DNA from: Cyclobacteriaceae bacterium
GTDB taxonomy: Bacteria > Bacteroidota > Bacteroidia > Cytophagales > Cyclobacteriaceae
Direction: 5' to 3'
NCBI GenBank assembly: GCA_028278225.1
Contig: JANQEU010000055.1
Coordinates: forward strand, 141,047-205,046
DNA: 64,000 nucleotides
Under the pieces are notes generated by a model. The model did not search any database. It had not been told where the DNA came from and saw only the letters and a list, made by a program, of their open reading frames with translations. The position numbers and the translations under genes are program-made. Positions 37,382 to 47,746 of this stretch are shown here, in pieces. Each line of letters starts with the position of its first letter. Within the stretch, counting starts at the first letter, position 1.

Positions 37382-37586
37382 CCCTTCTGTCTTAAACTCA
37401 CGGTTCAGGAGGAACTATGTTAATTGTGCGATAAATTTCGGCGGCCAATTTTATCATAACCGATTTTATCCGTAAACGACATTTTCCATTTACGGGGTGT
37501 AATATTCCTTGAAGTATTATAGCATTCGGTAGTTTATCATACCGGAGTTATAATCACGCCATTTGAGTAGAAAGCGTGATCTCAGG
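37382..37586. other. 205-base convergent intergenic region
   Basis: No gene is seen between the small helical protein and the LytTR gene. It holds a perfect 7-bp inverted repeat ATCACGC / GCGTGAT (37553-37559 and 37574-37580) with a 14-base loop just past the LytTR stop, and a GATAAA/TTTATC pair further up. Neither has a T-run, so terminators here are weak or factor-dependent. Confidence 0.4.
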
Positions 37587-38315
37587 TCAGAGGCTCATTT
37601 TTTCTTTAAATCGGGCTGCCTGTCTTCTGCTGACCTCCACTTTTTCACCGCCCCTGAGTTGCACCAGGAGACCGCCATTAAACCATGTTTCAATATTCTC
37701 GACCCAGCTCAAATTGATGATATGTTTTCTGCTCGCCCTGAAAAAACTCCGGTCATCCAGCCTTTCATCCAATGCATTTAAGCTTTTGTGGATCATGGGC
37801 TTGAAATTGTTGAAGTAGACTTTAATATAGTTACCATCAGATTCGAATAACCGTATATCCTCCAACTTCACAAACCAGCACTTATCTCCGTCTTTTACAA
37901 AAACCTGGTCGTTGATGGTCAGGGTTTTGGTTATCGGCTTGTCATCAGGTGCGTCGGACCTCCTTTCTTTCAGGGCCTGGACCTTCTGAATGGAATCCTT
38001 TAACCTTTCCTCCTGAATTGGCTTCAGCAGGTAGTCCAGTGCATTAAAATCAAATGCTTTGATCGCGAATTCGTCATAAGCAGTGGTGAATATGACATGA
38101 GGAACCTTGTCCAGTTGCTCGAGCAATTCGAATCCTGACTTTCCGGGCATTTGTATATCCAGAAAAATGAGATCCGGCTGGTGCTGGTTGATCTTTGTAA
38201 AGGCGTCATCAGCATTTATTGCCTCATCTACAATTTCAATTTCCGGGTAGTTTTCCAGTAAAGAATTGAGCTCTTTCCTTGCTAGTCGCTCGTCATCGAC
38301 GATTATTGTTCTCAT
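37587..38315 (-). CDS. LytTR-family response regulator
   Basis: 242 residues. The receiver domain (1-115) has acidic Asp7-Asp8, the phosphoacceptor Asp53 in LIFLDIQMPGKSGF, and Lys98 in YLLKPI. A LytTR DNA-binding domain (about 135-240) has IRLFESDGNYIKVYF and FFRASRKHIINLSWV. It binds direct-repeat promoter sites when phosphorylated. It follows its kinase by three bases. The target genes cannot be told from the window. Confidence 0.95.
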   Translation of the reverse strand: MRTIIVDDERLARKELNSLLENYPEIEIVDEAINADDAFTKINQHQPDLIFLDIQMPGKSGFELLEQLDKVPHVIFTTAYDEFAIKAFDFNALDYLLKPIQEERLKDSIQKVQALKERRSDAPDDKPITKTLTINDQVFVKDGDKCWFVKLEDIRLFESDGNYIKVYFNNFKPMIHKSLNALDERLDDRSFFRASRKHIINLSWVENIETWFNGGLLVQLRGGEKVEVSRRQAARFKEKMSL

Positions 38316-38318
38316 AGA

Positions 38319-39338
38319 TTATTCGGGTATAATTATTTCGGTTAGTACAGTGTTTGAATTGTTGTTACCAATATTGAACCTGGCATTTTCACCGTAAATT
38401 AACTCCAGGCGCTTTCTGGTATTTAGCAAACCATATCCAATTGAGGGGGTTCTGCCATTCATAAATTGTCCGGTATTGCTTATTCGAATATTAAGACCTT
38501 CGGCGGTTACTTCCGTTTCGATCTTAATCACCCCTCCGCTCTTTAACGTAGAAACTCCGTGTTTGATACCATTTTCAACCAAAGTCTGGATCATCAGCGG
38601 CGGAATGTAGTAGTCGTAGGATTTAGGGTCAATGTCCATTATAGCTTTAAGTCGCTCCTCGTAGCGAATCGCTTCCAATTCCAGGTAATCCTTCACAGTG
38701 CGGATTTCTTCCTCAAAAGGCACAAGTTTTTTTCGCTCGGTCGATAATGAGTTTCTCAGAATATTGGAGAGCTGTGTTATGGCATTTTTTGATTTCGCAG
38801 GATCCTCATCCACAAGGGCCCTGATGCTATTCAGGGCATTGAATATAAAGTGAGGATTCAACTGTGACTTCAGGTTGTTCAATTCCACTTCTTTCAAGGT
38901 TGCCTCATGCTGCAAGGATTTGTTGTATCGTTCAAAATAATGGAACGAAAGATAAAGCAGTGACCAAAAAAGTAAAACTCCGATAGATACCATCAGGCTT
39001 GCCATGATCGAAAAAAAACTAAAGTCAGTTTGTGGATTCAGATCCCCGGTGGCCCATGAAACACCGATAATAAACAGATAGTGCAGGATCGATAAAAGAA
39101 AGGATCCTAGTATAAACCTGGGAATAAGAGAATACCATTTATACTTCAGCCACCCCAATCGAAGTACGAGTTCACGGAACAAATGTGTCAGCAGAATATA
39201 AAAGATTACCTGGATAAGCTGGCTGATCACGAAGAACTCATCGATTGCACCCGCTACGGAAAACAAGAATATCTGAAGCAACCCAAAAATGGTCCACCCA
39301 AATATCTGGCATAACCAATATATCTTGTTCTTGTTCAT
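38319..39338 (-). CDS. LytS/YehU-type sensor histidine kinase
   Basis: 339 residues: four membrane helices (about 8-28, 40-60, 75-95, 115-137), then a His_kinase domain (PF06580) with the phosphorylated His in LKSQLNPHFIFNALNSI (about 164) and an HATPase region (PLMIQTLVENGIKHG, then GYGLLNTRKRLELIYG). No extracytoplasmic sensor domain is present, so the signal is probably sensed in or near the membrane. It is paired with the LytTR regulator downstream. Confidence 0.94.
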   Translation of the reverse strand: MNKNKIYWLCQIFGWTIFGLLQIFLFSVAGAIDEFFVISQLIQVIFYILLTHLFRELVLRLGWLKYKWYSLIPRFILGSFLLSILHYLFIIGVSWATGDLNPQTDFSFFSIMASLMVSIGVLLFWSLLYLSFHYFERYNKSLQHEATLKEVELNNLKSQLNPHFIFNALNSIRALVDEDPAKSKNAITQLSNILRNSLSTERKKLVPFEEEIRTVKDYLELEAIRYEERLKAIMDIDPKSYDYYIPPLMIQTLVENGIKHGVSTLKSGGVIKIETEVTAEGLNIRISNTGQFMNGRTPSIGYGLLNTRKRLELIYGENARFNIGNNNSNTVLTEIIIPE

Positions 39339-39413
39339 TTTATCATCGATGAAACTCCGGTGGACTAATGCAAATATCTGAGTTTTAGATCAGACTTATC
39401 CTATGGCCTCACG

Positions 39414-42269
39414 CTAGTTGCGCAATTCACTCTCCAGAAATCTGGCAGTAAAGCTGTTTTTCTGCCGGACTATTTTTTCAGGAGTTCCTTCCGCAACAAT
39501 TTCACCTCCGTCGTTCCCACCGTCGGGCCCAAGGTCAATTATGTGATCCGCCACCTTGATCACATCCATATTGTGTTCTACAATCAAAACAGTGTTTCCT
39601 TTGTCAACCAACCGGTTCAACACATCCAAAAGATGCTGAATATCCTGAAAGTGAAGGCCGGTTGTAGGCTCATCTAAAATGTAAAAAGTCTTGCCCGTAT
39701 CTTTTTTGGAGAGTTCGGTTGCCAATTTCACCCTTTGAGCTTCTCCGCCGGAAAGTGTAGTAGCATGCTGTCCCAGGGATATGTATCCCAATCCGACATC
39801 ATTCAATGTCTTTATTCTGCGAAGTATTTTGGGCTGATGGTCAAAAAATTCCACGGCCTGTTCGACAGTCATCTCCAAAATATCGGATATTGATTTCCCC
39901 TTGAACCGGACCTCAAGTGTTTCCCTATTGTATCTCTTCCCTTTGCACGTCTCACAGGGGACCAGGACATCCGGCAGGAAGTCCATTTCAATCAATCTCA
40001 TTCCTCCTCCCTGGCAGGTTTCACACCTGCCGCCTTTAACATTAAATGAGAACCGCCCAGGTTTATACCCCCGGATCTTGGATTCGGGCAATTCCGCAAA
40101 CAATGATCTAATGTCAGAGAATACACCCGTATAGGTTGCCGGATTGGATCTTGGTGTCCGGCCGATTGGACTCTGATCCACCTCTATAACTTTGTCAATT
40201 TCATCCATTCCCGAGATCGCCTTATAGGATAAAGGCTCCTGCCTGGATTTATAAAAGTGTTTTCTCAGCACGGCGTATAGTGTTTCATGGATCAGCGTAG
40301 ACTTACCACTTCCGGAAACACCGGTAACACAGATCATTTTGCCTAATGGAATGGTGAGATTGACATCTTTGAGGTTATGGCCATTGGCTCCTTTCAGTTT
40401 CAGGTTTTTACCATTTCCATTTCTCCTCTCAGAAGGGATTTCAATTGACCTGTCCCCATTTAAATAATCCGCTGTAGCTGTGTGATTTTTGATGAAATCA
40501 TCCGGCGAAGAAGCTGCTACGATCAGACCTCCATGGCGTCCCGCTCCCGGGCCGATGTCAACGATAAAATCCGATTCAAGCATCATATCCTTATCGTGCT
40601 CCACCACGATCACCGTATTGCCAAGGTTCCTGAGATCTTTCAGCGCCCGGATCAGTTTGAAGTTGTCCCTGTGGTGCAGACCTATGCTTGGCTCATCAAG
40701 AATGTAAAGCACGTTGACAAGCTGTGTGCCAATTTGAGTTGCCAGCCTGATGCGTTGTGCCTCCCCTCCTGAGAGCGTTTTAAGCGGCCTGTTTAAAGTC
40801 AGATATGTGAGGCCGACGTCAAGGAGAAAACCAATTCTCTTCCGGATTTCTTTCAGGATTTCCTTCGCTATGATGTTCTGCTTTTCATTTAGCTTTTCTT
40901 CAATTCCTGCAAACCACTTGCCGAGATCGGTAATATTAAGTTCGGCGAGTTCGCCAATATTCCTGTCCTCAATTCTGAAATGAAGAGACTCCTTTTTAAG
41001 CCTTAGTCCGTTACAGGAAGGGCAATTTCGAACTGATGTGAAATCTTTGATCCATTGCTGGGTTTTTTCTGTTCCGGTTTCTTTTTGTTTTTCCAGAAAA
41101 TTTATGATCCCTTCAAATTTTGTGTGCCAGTTAGTGCCGGGATATTTTACCGAACTTACTTCGACAGGAACATTATCTCCATAAAGCAAAACGTTTATAA
41201 CATCCTCAGGGACTTTTTTGATTGGTGTGGAAAGAGAAATATTTCGCCTTTTAAGTATGGCTTCGATCTTCTTAAATATCCAAATATCCCGGTACTCTCC
41301 CAGTGGGACAATGCCCCCCCTGCTAATCGAGAGCTCTGGATCTGGGATCACATTTTCAATTGAAATCTCCTCAATCTGACCGAGGCCATTGCACTCGTGG
41401 CATGCTCCGTACGGAGAATTAAAGGAAAAAGTGTTTGGAGCAGGATCATCGTAGGCAATTCCGGTTTCCGGGTCCATCAGGTTCCTTGAAAAATATGAAA
41501 TATGGCCTGCGTCATCCAACACAAGCAAAATTCCATTTCCCTGTTTCAGCGCCGTATTGATAGATTCCGAAATCCTTTTCCTGAATTCCTCCTTAACGAT
41601 AATTCGGTCAATTACAATTTCAATGTCATGTGTCTTGTACCTGTCTACCTGCATCTTGGATACAAGATCCCGGAGTTCCCCATCAACCCGCACTTTCGTA
41701 TAACCCATTTTTCTGATCTGCTGAAACAGCTCCCGGTAATGACCTTTTCTGCCTTTGACGACAGGAGCCAAAATTGTCAACCTCTCTCCGTCATAATTGG
41801 TCATAATTTGATCCAGGATCTGATCTTCGGACTGCTTTTGCATGGGTTTACCGGAAACGTAAGAATAAGCTATACCGGCCCTGGCAAATAATAACCTTAG
41901 AAAATCGTAAACCTCGGTGACAGTACCAACAGTGGATCGAGGATTTCTGCTTGTAGTTTTCTGCTCAATGGAAATAACGGGGCTCAGTCCATTGATCTTG
42001 TCGACATCAGGCCTTTCCATGTTCCCAATGAAAGATCTGGCATAGGCTGAAAAACTTTCCATATATCTCCGCTGACCTTCCGCATATATCGTGTCAAAAG
42101 CCAGAGATGATTTTCCACTCCCACTGATACCGGTGATTACCACGAGCTTATTGCGTGGTATGGTGAGATCAATATTCTTAAGATTGTGCTCTCGAGCTCC
42201 TATGATCTCTATTACCTCCTCTGCAGATTCGATGGCAACATCAACTTTTTCCTCGGTAATTGTATTCAT
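39414..42269 (-). CDS. uvrA: Excinuclease ABC subunit A
   Basis: 951 residues, the standard length. Two ABC modules are visible, with Walker A loops [17 protein letters not shown] (about 48) and [17 protein letters not shown] (about 650), two LSGGEAQR signatures (about 500 and 838), and zinc-binding CxxC sets ([16 protein letters not shown], and CETCQGGG...CETCKG). It finds damaged DNA and loads UvrB. UvrC is encoded 13 kb away on the other strand. A perfect -7 box lies at 42287-42294. Confidence 0.98.
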   Translation of the reverse strand: MNTITEEKVDVAIESAEEVIEIIGAREHNLKNIDLTIPRNKLVVITGISGSGKSSLAFDTIYAEGQRRYMESFSAYARSFIGNMERPDVDKINGLSPVISIEQKTTSRNPRSTVGTVTEVYDFLRLLFARAGIAYSYVSGKPMQKQSEDQILDQIMTNYDGERLTILAPVVKGRKGHYRELFQQIRKMGYTKVRVDGELRDLVSKMQVDRYKTHDIEIVIDRIIVKEEFRKRISESINTALKQGNGILLVLDDAGHISYFSRNLMDPETGIAYDDPAPNTFSFNSPYGACHECNGLGQIEEISIENVIPDPELSISRGGIVPLGEYRDIWIFKKIEAILKRRNISLSTPIKKVPEDVINVLLYGDNVPVEVSSVKYPGTNWHTKFEGIINFLEKQKETGTEKTQQWIKDFTSVRNCPSCNGLRLKKESLHFRIEDRNIGELAELNITDLGKWFAGIEEKLNEKQNIIAKEILKEIRKRIGFLLDVGLTYLTLNRPLKTLSGGEAQRIRLATQIGTQLVNVLYILDEPSIGLHHRDNFKLIRALKDLRNLGNTVIVVEHDKDMMLESDFIVDIGPGAGRHGGLIVAASSPDDFIKNHTATADYLNGDRSIEIPSERRNGNGKNLKLKGANGHNLKDVNLTIPLGKMICVTGVSGSGKSTLIHETLYAVLRKHFYKSRQEPLSYKAISGMDEIDKVIEVDQSPIGRTPRSNPATYTGVFSDIRSLFAELPESKIRGYKPGRFSFNVKGGRCETCQGGGMRLIEMDFLPDVLVPCETCKGKRYNRETLEVRFKGKSISDILEMTVEQAVEFFDHQPKILRRIKTLNDVGLGYISLGQHATTLSGGEAQRVKLATELSKKDTGKTFYILDEPTTGLHFQDIQHLLDVLNRLVDKGNTVLIVEHNMDVIKVADHIIDLGPDGGNDGGEIVAEGTPEKIVRQKNSFTARFLESELRN

Positions 42270-42286
42270 AAAATGCGAATGGAACG

Positions 42287-42294
42287 CAAAACTA
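42287..42294 (-). promoter_or_regulatory. Putative -7 box of uvrA
   Basis: Reads TAGTTTTG on the minus strand, a perfect TAnnTTTG, 18 bases before the uvrA ATG. It lies in the 44-base gap after the LOG gene, so uvrA can be transcribed on its own. I see no LexA-type box next to it. Confidence 0.45.
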
Positions 42295-42313
42295 ATATTT
42301 TGGATTCTGTAAT

Positions 42314-43036
42314 CTAGAAATTAGGTGAAAGCATGTACTTACTGTAAAATATATCAATGACCTCCACGGCTTCCTCAGCGGTATCTACAATATTGATCAG
42401 ATCAAGGTCTTCAGGACTAAGATTGTTTTCCCGTTTCAAAACAATTTCGGTGATCCAATCCAAAAGTCCCCCCCAGAATTGCCGGTCAACCAAAACAATC
42501 GGGAATCTTCCTATTTTTTCAGTTTGTATTAATGTTAAAGACTCGAAGAATTCATCTAACGTACCAAAGCCTCCTGGCATAACAATGAATCCCTGGGAAT
42601 ATCGGACAAACATGACTTTGCGGACAAAGAAATAATCAAAATTGATATTCTTATCCATGTCTATAAACTTGTTCGAACTCTGCTCAAAAGGGAGATCAAT
42701 GTTAAGTCCGACCGACTTGCCTCCCATGCGATAGGCGCCCCTGTTCCCGGCCTCCATTATCCCCGGTCCACCGCCTGTGATAACGCCATAGCCATGCTCT
42801 ACCAACTTCATGGCAATTTCTTCTGCTTTCTTATAGTTCGGATGATCTACGGGAGTCCTGGCCGATCCGAAAATCGTGACGCAGGGACCGATCTTAGCCA
42901 GATTTTCGAATCCATTTACAAACTCACCCATTATTTTGAAGATTGCCCAGGAGTCCGTGCTCTTGATCTCTTTCCAGTCTTTGTCCTTAAAAGCTTTTCG
43001 GATCAGTTCTTCGTTATTTGAATTCTTCTCTGCCAT
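42314..43036 (-). CDS. LOG family (TIGR00730) protein
   Basis: 240 residues. It keeps both hallmarks of Lonely Guy phosphoribohydrolases: GGGPGIMEAGNRGAY (about 90) and PGGFGTLDEFFE (about 154), with the RK pair in FFVRKVMFVRYSQGF. It is likely to release a base from a nucleoside monophosphate in the cytosol (AMP or cytokinin-type substrate; family knowledge). The first 25 residues are an acidic/basic helix not always present. Unlike the LOG-like gene at 7133, the motif here is complete. Confidence 0.93.
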   Translation of the reverse strand: MAEKNSNNEELIRKAFKDKDWKEIKSTDSWAIFKIMGEFVNGFENLAKIGPCVTIFGSARTPVDHPNYKKAEEIAMKLVEHGYGVITGGGPGIMEAGNRGAYRMGGKSVGLNIDLPFEQSSNKFIDMDKNINFDYFFVRKVMFVRYSQGFIVMPGGFGTLDEFFESLTLIQTEKIGRFPIVLVDRQFWGGLLDWITEIVLKRENNLSPEDLDLINIVDTAEEAVEVIDIFYSKYMLSPNF

Positions 43037-43092
43037 CTTTATTCTTGATTACCGAAAGGAAATATACGTCGTTTGGCCCAAGAAGGATATAG

Positions 43093-43992
43093 TCACAATA
43101 AATTCTTTAACGCTTTTTTTACGTTATCATACTCGAAGTGAAATCCGGCGTCCTGAATTTTCGCGGATGACACATTGTTACCACCCAGTAGCAATTCAGC
43201 TAATTCTCCAAACATCAGCCTGAGAGCAAATGAAGGAATGTTCGGAAGAAACAAAGGTCTGTTCAATGTCCGGGCGCAGGATCTTGTAAAATATCCGTTC
43301 GAAACAGGTTCCGGAGCTACTGCATTGAATGTCCCTTCCAACCCGGCCTCAATTACGTACTTAAACATTTGACATAAGTCTTCCTCGTGGATCCAGCTCA
43401 TAAATTGTTTGCCTGTCCCCAAAGGGGCTCCAACCCCATACCTGATCGGTGCCGCCAGCTTTGGAAGTGCTCCCCCGTGCTTGCTCAAAACAATTCCAAT
43501 TCGAAGTTTCGTCACGGGAATTTTCAATTCGCTAAAGTTCTCTGCTTCTTTCTCCCAATCCAAAACGACCCTGGAAATGAAATCTTCACCGGCTCCCGAA
43601 TCTTCGGTCACTTCGGCCAGGCCGCTATCAGCTCCATAAAATCCAATTGCTGAAGCCGAGATGAATCCCTTCAATTGCACACCCGATTTTTTCAATTCCT
43701 CAAACAAGAGCCTGGTGGAATTAACCCGGCTCGAGTAGATTTGTTCCTTCCTCTTTTTTGTCCATCTCTTTTCAGCAATGCCGGTACCAGCCAGATGTAT
43801 GATATAATCAACATTTAGAGCCTCGCTTTCTATTTGTCCTTTGGAAATATCCCACCTGAACGTTTTATAGAGACTACTTTCCCGTGCGCGTCTGCTCAGT
43901 TGAACCACTTCGTATCCACTTTCGGTCAAAAGCTTGCTTAATGCGGAACCTAGTAACCCTGTTCCTCCGGTGATTAATATCTTTGTTCGCAT
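43093..43992 (-). CDS. TIGR01777-family NAD(P)-dependent epimerase (YfcH-like)
   Basis: 299 residues: an N-terminal Rossmann motif (ILITGGTGLLGSALSKLL), SDR-extended features (IIHLAGTGIAEKRW, SASAIGFYGADSG), and the C-terminal DUF1731 domain (PLFLPNIPSFALRLMFGELAELLLGG, about 245-265). The biological substrate of this family is not established. The start ATG is fixed by homology within a residue or two, and shares the CATG at 43990-43993 with the divergent gene. Confidence 0.93.
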   Translation of the reverse strand: MRTKILITGGTGLLGSALSKLLTESGYEVVQLSRRARESSLYKTFRWDISKGQIESEALNVDYIIHLAGTGIAEKRWTKKRKEQIYSSRVNSTRLLFEELKKSGVQLKGFISASAIGFYGADSGLAEVTEDSGAGEDFISRVVLDWEKEAENFSELKIPVTKLRIGIVLSKHGGALPKLAAPIRYGVGAPLGTGKQFMSWIHEEDLCQMFKYVIEAGLEGTFNAVAPEPVSNGYFTRSCARTLNRPLFLPNIPSFALRLMFGELAELLLGGNNVSSAKIQDAGFHFEYDNVKKALKNLL

Positions 43993-44614
43993 GCAGCTAT
44001 TTTATTTAAGTAAACTTCAAATCAGCCAATTTTTCCTGATATCGCTGCTTCTTTTTGCAATTTTTCAGGCCAATGCCCAGAAATATACGGATAAGATAAC
44101 TTCTGCAAAACTGGAAATCAAAGGTCAGTCAGTCGATGGATACGGTACCAATTTTGATTTCAGCGAAAAGGCCGTCAGAAAAGGTTTCTGGAAATATTGT
44201 AAATCATTTGCCCGGCCATTGAACCAAAAAAAATATTATGAAGTCACGATTCCCGCTTCTGAAAATGAAGGTACGGTTGATCTCATAATTTTTGGACAAT
44301 CGGTGGACGTGGACGGATCTACCGATTTCTATCTGGCTTTTGATAATAGCCAGGTTCCGGTCAATCAAACTCAAGTTTACTCAAAGCAAACCCGAACGCT
44401 TTTAATAGATTTTAAGGAAAATTTTTATGTCGATCACTTCCAATCCCTGATCGATAAAAAAACCAAAGACACCAGGAAATTGAGCAAACGTTATGAGAAA
44501 CTCGTGCGGACAAAGAAAGATGATTTGCGGGCTTCAGAATTACTGGAGGATATAAAATTGATTGAATCGGAAATAGCCGGACTTCAAAAACGATTGTTTG
44601 AAGTTTCGCGATAG
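43991..44614 (+). CDS. Small secreted protein of unknown function
   Basis: 207 residues from the ATG at 43991 (MQLFYLSKLQISQFFLISLL), which opens a signal peptide ending QANAQ. The longer frame from 43934 adds 19 residues without signal character. The mature part begins with a beta-rich domain (about 30-145, with SVDGYGTNFDF and FGQSVDVDGSTDFYLAFD) and ends in a charged coiled coil (about 150-205). No family recognised. A TATCTTTG box (43978-43985) lies only five bases before the ATG, inside the divergent epimerase gene. Confidence 0.7.
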   Translation: MQLFYLSKLQISQFFLISLLLFAIFQANAQKYTDKITSAKLEIKGQSVDGYGTNFDFSEKAVRKGFWKYCKSFARPLNQKKYYEVTIPASENEGTVDLIIFGQSVDVDGSTDFYLAFDNSQVPVNQTQVYSKQTRTLLIDFKENFYVDHFQSLIDKKTKDTRKLSKRYEKLVRTKKDDLRASELLEDIKLIESEIAGLQKRLFEVSR

Positions 44615-44738
44615 GTCCCAACACCGAACAGGGGACCGCGAACAATGAGCAATCAATCCTTGTAAGAAATTTAATGAACGGAACTCCTCCCATGGCTGAG
44701 AAATCGATCTGATTTCCGAAATAAAATCACCTGGCTTC

Positions 44739-47651
44739 TTACAGAATGGAATATCGCAGGCTGAAACTCACCTTGGTGCCAGGATTCAGGCTTTGGAAAA
44801 AATTACCGGAACCTGATCCGAATGATCTGTAGATCTGCTCCCGCTTGTCGCCCAGTATATTGGTTGCCTTAAAACCAAACCTGATATTTTTTCTTGCCCC
44901 AAAAGTTTTGTTCAAAGTAAAGTTTATACTATGAAAAGGAACAGAGTAGATATCCGGTCGATCTGCAATACCTGTAAACACCAGCGTTTCTCCCTGAACA
45001 TTATAATAAAGTCCGGCTTCTATGTTGTCGCCATTGCCATCGTAGGCGATGCCTCCATTGATGATGTAAGGAGCCTGTCCCTGCAACTCGCGGGTTTTCC
45101 TGACATGCTGACCTTCACGGGCATTTCTGACCCTGGAATCAAATTCCTCTTGGCTCATCTCGATTTCAGATTTAAGTAACGTAAGATTTCCGTTTAATGT
45201 GAACTTTTCAAGTGAGGTTGTCAACTGACCGAGATTCTGCCTAAACTCCACCTCTCCACCGATGACCGTGGCATTACCCACGTTCCTCGGCTGGAAATTG
45301 TTATCAGCTGTTGCGCTTTGTACCATTTCAATCGCATCATTGAATTTCTTGTAGAAACCACTTACTGAAACTGTCTGACCACCCAGTTGGAAAACTTCCC
45401 ACCTCAGATCAAAATTATCAATTAAGGTGGATTTGATGTTTCCATCCCAGATCACTTCGCCAAGCACATTATAACCAGGATTTAATGCCCCTATGAATGT
45501 CCGCCCGGTTAATGGATCAAAGATCTCTGCAAAAGACGCTTCCTTGAAGGAGAACCTGGCAATGGTCCTCGAATAGGAGAATCGGATATTCTGATTTTCT
45601 GATACCGCATAGATCAGATTGGCAGATGGGAAGAAATTGAATTCATCGATTACCGTGCTATCGTTGCTGCTAAATCCCTGTTGATTTGTTCCCGTATAGT
45701 TCTGCTTATAATCTTCGCTTCTTACACCCACAATGGCTCTCAGGTTTTCTACCGGTGAGAACTCATTAGATATGTAAAAAGCCATATTACGGATTGATGA
45801 TTCGTAGAAATTTGGATTAACTGGCAGGAAGTCGGGTATGAAATAGTTGCCATCAAATCGATTCCCATTTTGCGGCCAGATGTTTTCTTCCGCCACGATT
45901 TCGTCCGGATTGCCGGTCAATCCAATGGCGGGATCCACAAAGAACTGAAACCTTCTAATAATGTACTTTCTGTTTTTGAATGTATTTCCGGCCCCAAATT
46001 TTAGTTTCGCCGGTGAGTCATTGAACTCATATTCCCTTGTTAGTCCTAAAGTTGAGGAGAGGTTGATTTCGTCAAGATTACGCCAGATCCTTTCGGGAAA
46101 TCCACCCTCGGTTGTAATGGATAAATCACCTTCGTTCCTTACCTCATAGCGTGTAAATTTGATGTCCGGATCATACAAAGATGATTTGGTTGGTGAAATC
46201 TTCCAATCCACTTTCCAGGCACCATTATTAATGAAATGTTCTCCTCCAAGAAATACATTGCTCAATCTGCGCTGGCTAAATTCCAGGTTATGCTGAAAAC
46301 TATTGAAATCCGATCCTTCATCACTACCTACAAAATCGAAAATTCCGGTCTTTTTTTCTCCATTTTGGAGGTGTAGATAGTTCAGTTTGTATTTAGCATT
46401 TTGGGTTTTGAAAGCAATCCCGGCCAGACCGCCTATCAATGCACTGTTCACCCCGTAATCACCCTTTTGAAATTCTCTCCTTTCAAGGGTCTTAATACTC
46501 TTATCGGAACTCAATCCAAAGCGCCCGTATTCCGCACCTTCATAAAACTCCGTGGAATTGCTGTATGTAAGAGCCAAATTGTAACCCAGTGTGTTACCCC
46601 TGATATTTATTTGATCCCCTGTAGAAAATCCAGCATTATAGTCCATAAAACTTGTCGTTCTCATGGCACTGAGATCTGAAGTAAAACTTCTCAGTTGATC
46701 AGCGTACTTTATCCCTTCAGGGGCATTTGGATCAAGTGTTCTGGGGTCGATTATCCCCCCGGTTGATGAATGGGTTATATCAGCATCGGAAAATGGCAGT
46801 TCACGCGTCCCATCATCAAAACCGAGAAAGTCCGTACTTCCTCCATCATAGGTAGGGAAATTAGTATTGAAGTGCATCGCTGAATTATACCCCAATCCAA
46901 ACGAAATATTCATGTTCCGTAGCTCCGGAAAATCTTTTGTCTCGATGTTGACCATTCCGCCTGTAAAATCTGCCGGCAGATCAGCTGTAAAGGACTTTGA
47001 AACTACAATGTTGTTAAGAACATTAGTCGGGAAAATATCCATTTGCAATGTATTCCTGTCCGGATCCAGTCCCGGTACATCCATTTGGTTGATCAGTGTC
47101 TTGGTATACCTGTCTCCCAGACCTCTCACATATACATACCGCCCTCCCTCGATAGATACTCCTGTGATCCGTTTTGCAGCTGAAGCCGCCTCTGAATCCC
47201 CTATTTTCCTGAAACTGGCCGAGGATATACCATCCAGCAAATTCGCTGATTTTTTCTTGACGGTGAGTAAAGCGGCCTCAGTATTCTTGATCACTTCACC
47301 ACTTATGACAATTTCTTCAAGACCTACGACATCTTCCTGTAGCCTGATCTGATCGATCAATGTGATCCCGCCATCAGTCACCTCAAGGTCCGTAATGGTC
47401 AAAGTCTTAAAGGACACAAAAGATACCTGCAGGTCATAGGTGCCGGGGTCGGCAGTTATTTCGAACTTCCCATCGAAATCTGTGATAGCTCCATTAGTAG
47501 TCCCTGCGATGACTACCGTTACCGAAAACAATGGCTCACCGGTGGCGTCTTCAATCACAGTTCCTCTTATTTTTCCGGACTGCGCATAAAGCAGTGAGGC
47601 AGCGAAAAGGCCAACAATGAGAAGCTTAATTTTTTTCAATGGTCCGTTCAT
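44739..47651 (-). CDS. TonB-dependent receptor with CarboxypepD_reg-like domain
   Basis: 970 residues: signal peptide (1-24), regulatory-like beta-sandwich (about 26-105, IRGTVIEDATGEPLFSVTV), plug (about 125-240, RYVYVRGLGDRYTKTLINQM, typical of the FecA-like/Oar-like group), then a 22-strand barrel ending LRYSIL. No SusD-type partner follows. The upstream neighbour is a beta-helix lipoprotein, a pairing I have seen often in Bacteroidota. The plug lacks the SusC signature, so this is a single-component uptake receptor. Substrate unknown. Confidence 0.93.
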   Translation of the reverse strand: MNGPLKKIKLLIVGLFAASLLYAQSGKIRGTVIEDATGEPLFSVTVVIAGTTNGAITDFDGKFEITADPGTYDLQVSFVSFKTLTITDLEVTDGGITLIDQIRLQEDVVGLEEIVISGEVIKNTEAALLTVKKKSANLLDGISSASFRKIGDSEAASAAKRITGVSIEGGRYVYVRGLGDRYTKTLINQMDVPGLDPDRNTLQMDIFPTNVLNNIVVSKSFTADLPADFTGGMVNIETKDFPELRNMNISFGLGYNSAMHFNTNFPTYDGGSTDFLGFDDGTRELPFSDADITHSSTGGIIDPRTLDPNAPEGIKYADQLRSFTSDLSAMRTTSFMDYNAGFSTGDQINIRGNTLGYNLALTYSNSTEFYEGAEYGRFGLSSDKSIKTLERREFQKGDYGVNSALIGGLAGIAFKTQNAKYKLNYLHLQNGEKKTGIFDFVGSDEGSDFNSFQHNLEFSQRRLSNVFLGGEHFINNGAWKVDWKISPTKSSLYDPDIKFTRYEVRNEGDLSITTEGGFPERIWRNLDEINLSSTLGLTREYEFNDSPAKLKFGAGNTFKNRKYIIRRFQFFVDPAIGLTGNPDEIVAEENIWPQNGNRFDGNYFIPDFLPVNPNFYESSIRNMAFYISNEFSPVENLRAIVGVRSEDYKQNYTGTNQQGFSSNDSTVIDEFNFFPSANLIYAVSENQNIRFSYSRTIARFSFKEASFAEIFDPLTGRTFIGALNPGYNVLGEVIWDGNIKSTLIDNFDLRWEVFQLGGQTVSVSGFYKKFNDAIEMVQSATADNNFQPRNVGNATVIGGEVEFRQNLGQLTTSLEKFTLNGNLTLLKSEIEMSQEEFDSRVRNAREGQHVRKTRELQGQAPYIINGGIAYDGNGDNIEAGLYYNVQGETLVFTGIADRPDIYSVPFHSINFTLNKTFGARKNIRFGFKATNILGDKREQIYRSFGSGSGNFFQSLNPGTKVSFSLRYSIL

Positions 47652-47671
47652 CTAAAATTCTGTTGAATTAG

Positions 47672-47709
47672 AAAAAAGCAAAACCCGGCGAAGTATGTTT
47701 CGACGGGTT
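47672..47709 (-). terminator. Terminator-type hairpin between lipoprotein and TonB receptor genes
   Basis: An 11-bp stem with one mismatch (47682-47692 with 47699-47709, six-base loop) followed on the minus strand by TTTTGCTTTTTT. It lies between two co-directional genes, 20 bases before the TonB receptor ATG. It should end most transcripts of the lipoprotein gene or limit read-through into the receptor. Confidence 0.8.
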
Positions 47710-47746
47710 CACTTGCGATATTTTATGCTTTGAAATCAATATTCAA

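Noticed and set aside
44614..44637. GGTCCC/GGGACC hairpin after the small secreted protein gene
   Set aside because: The stem is only six pairs with a 12-base loop and no T-run on either strand, so I do not call a terminator.
46867..47352. A 161-codon plus-strand frame
   Set aside because: It is antisense to the plug domain of the TonB receptor.
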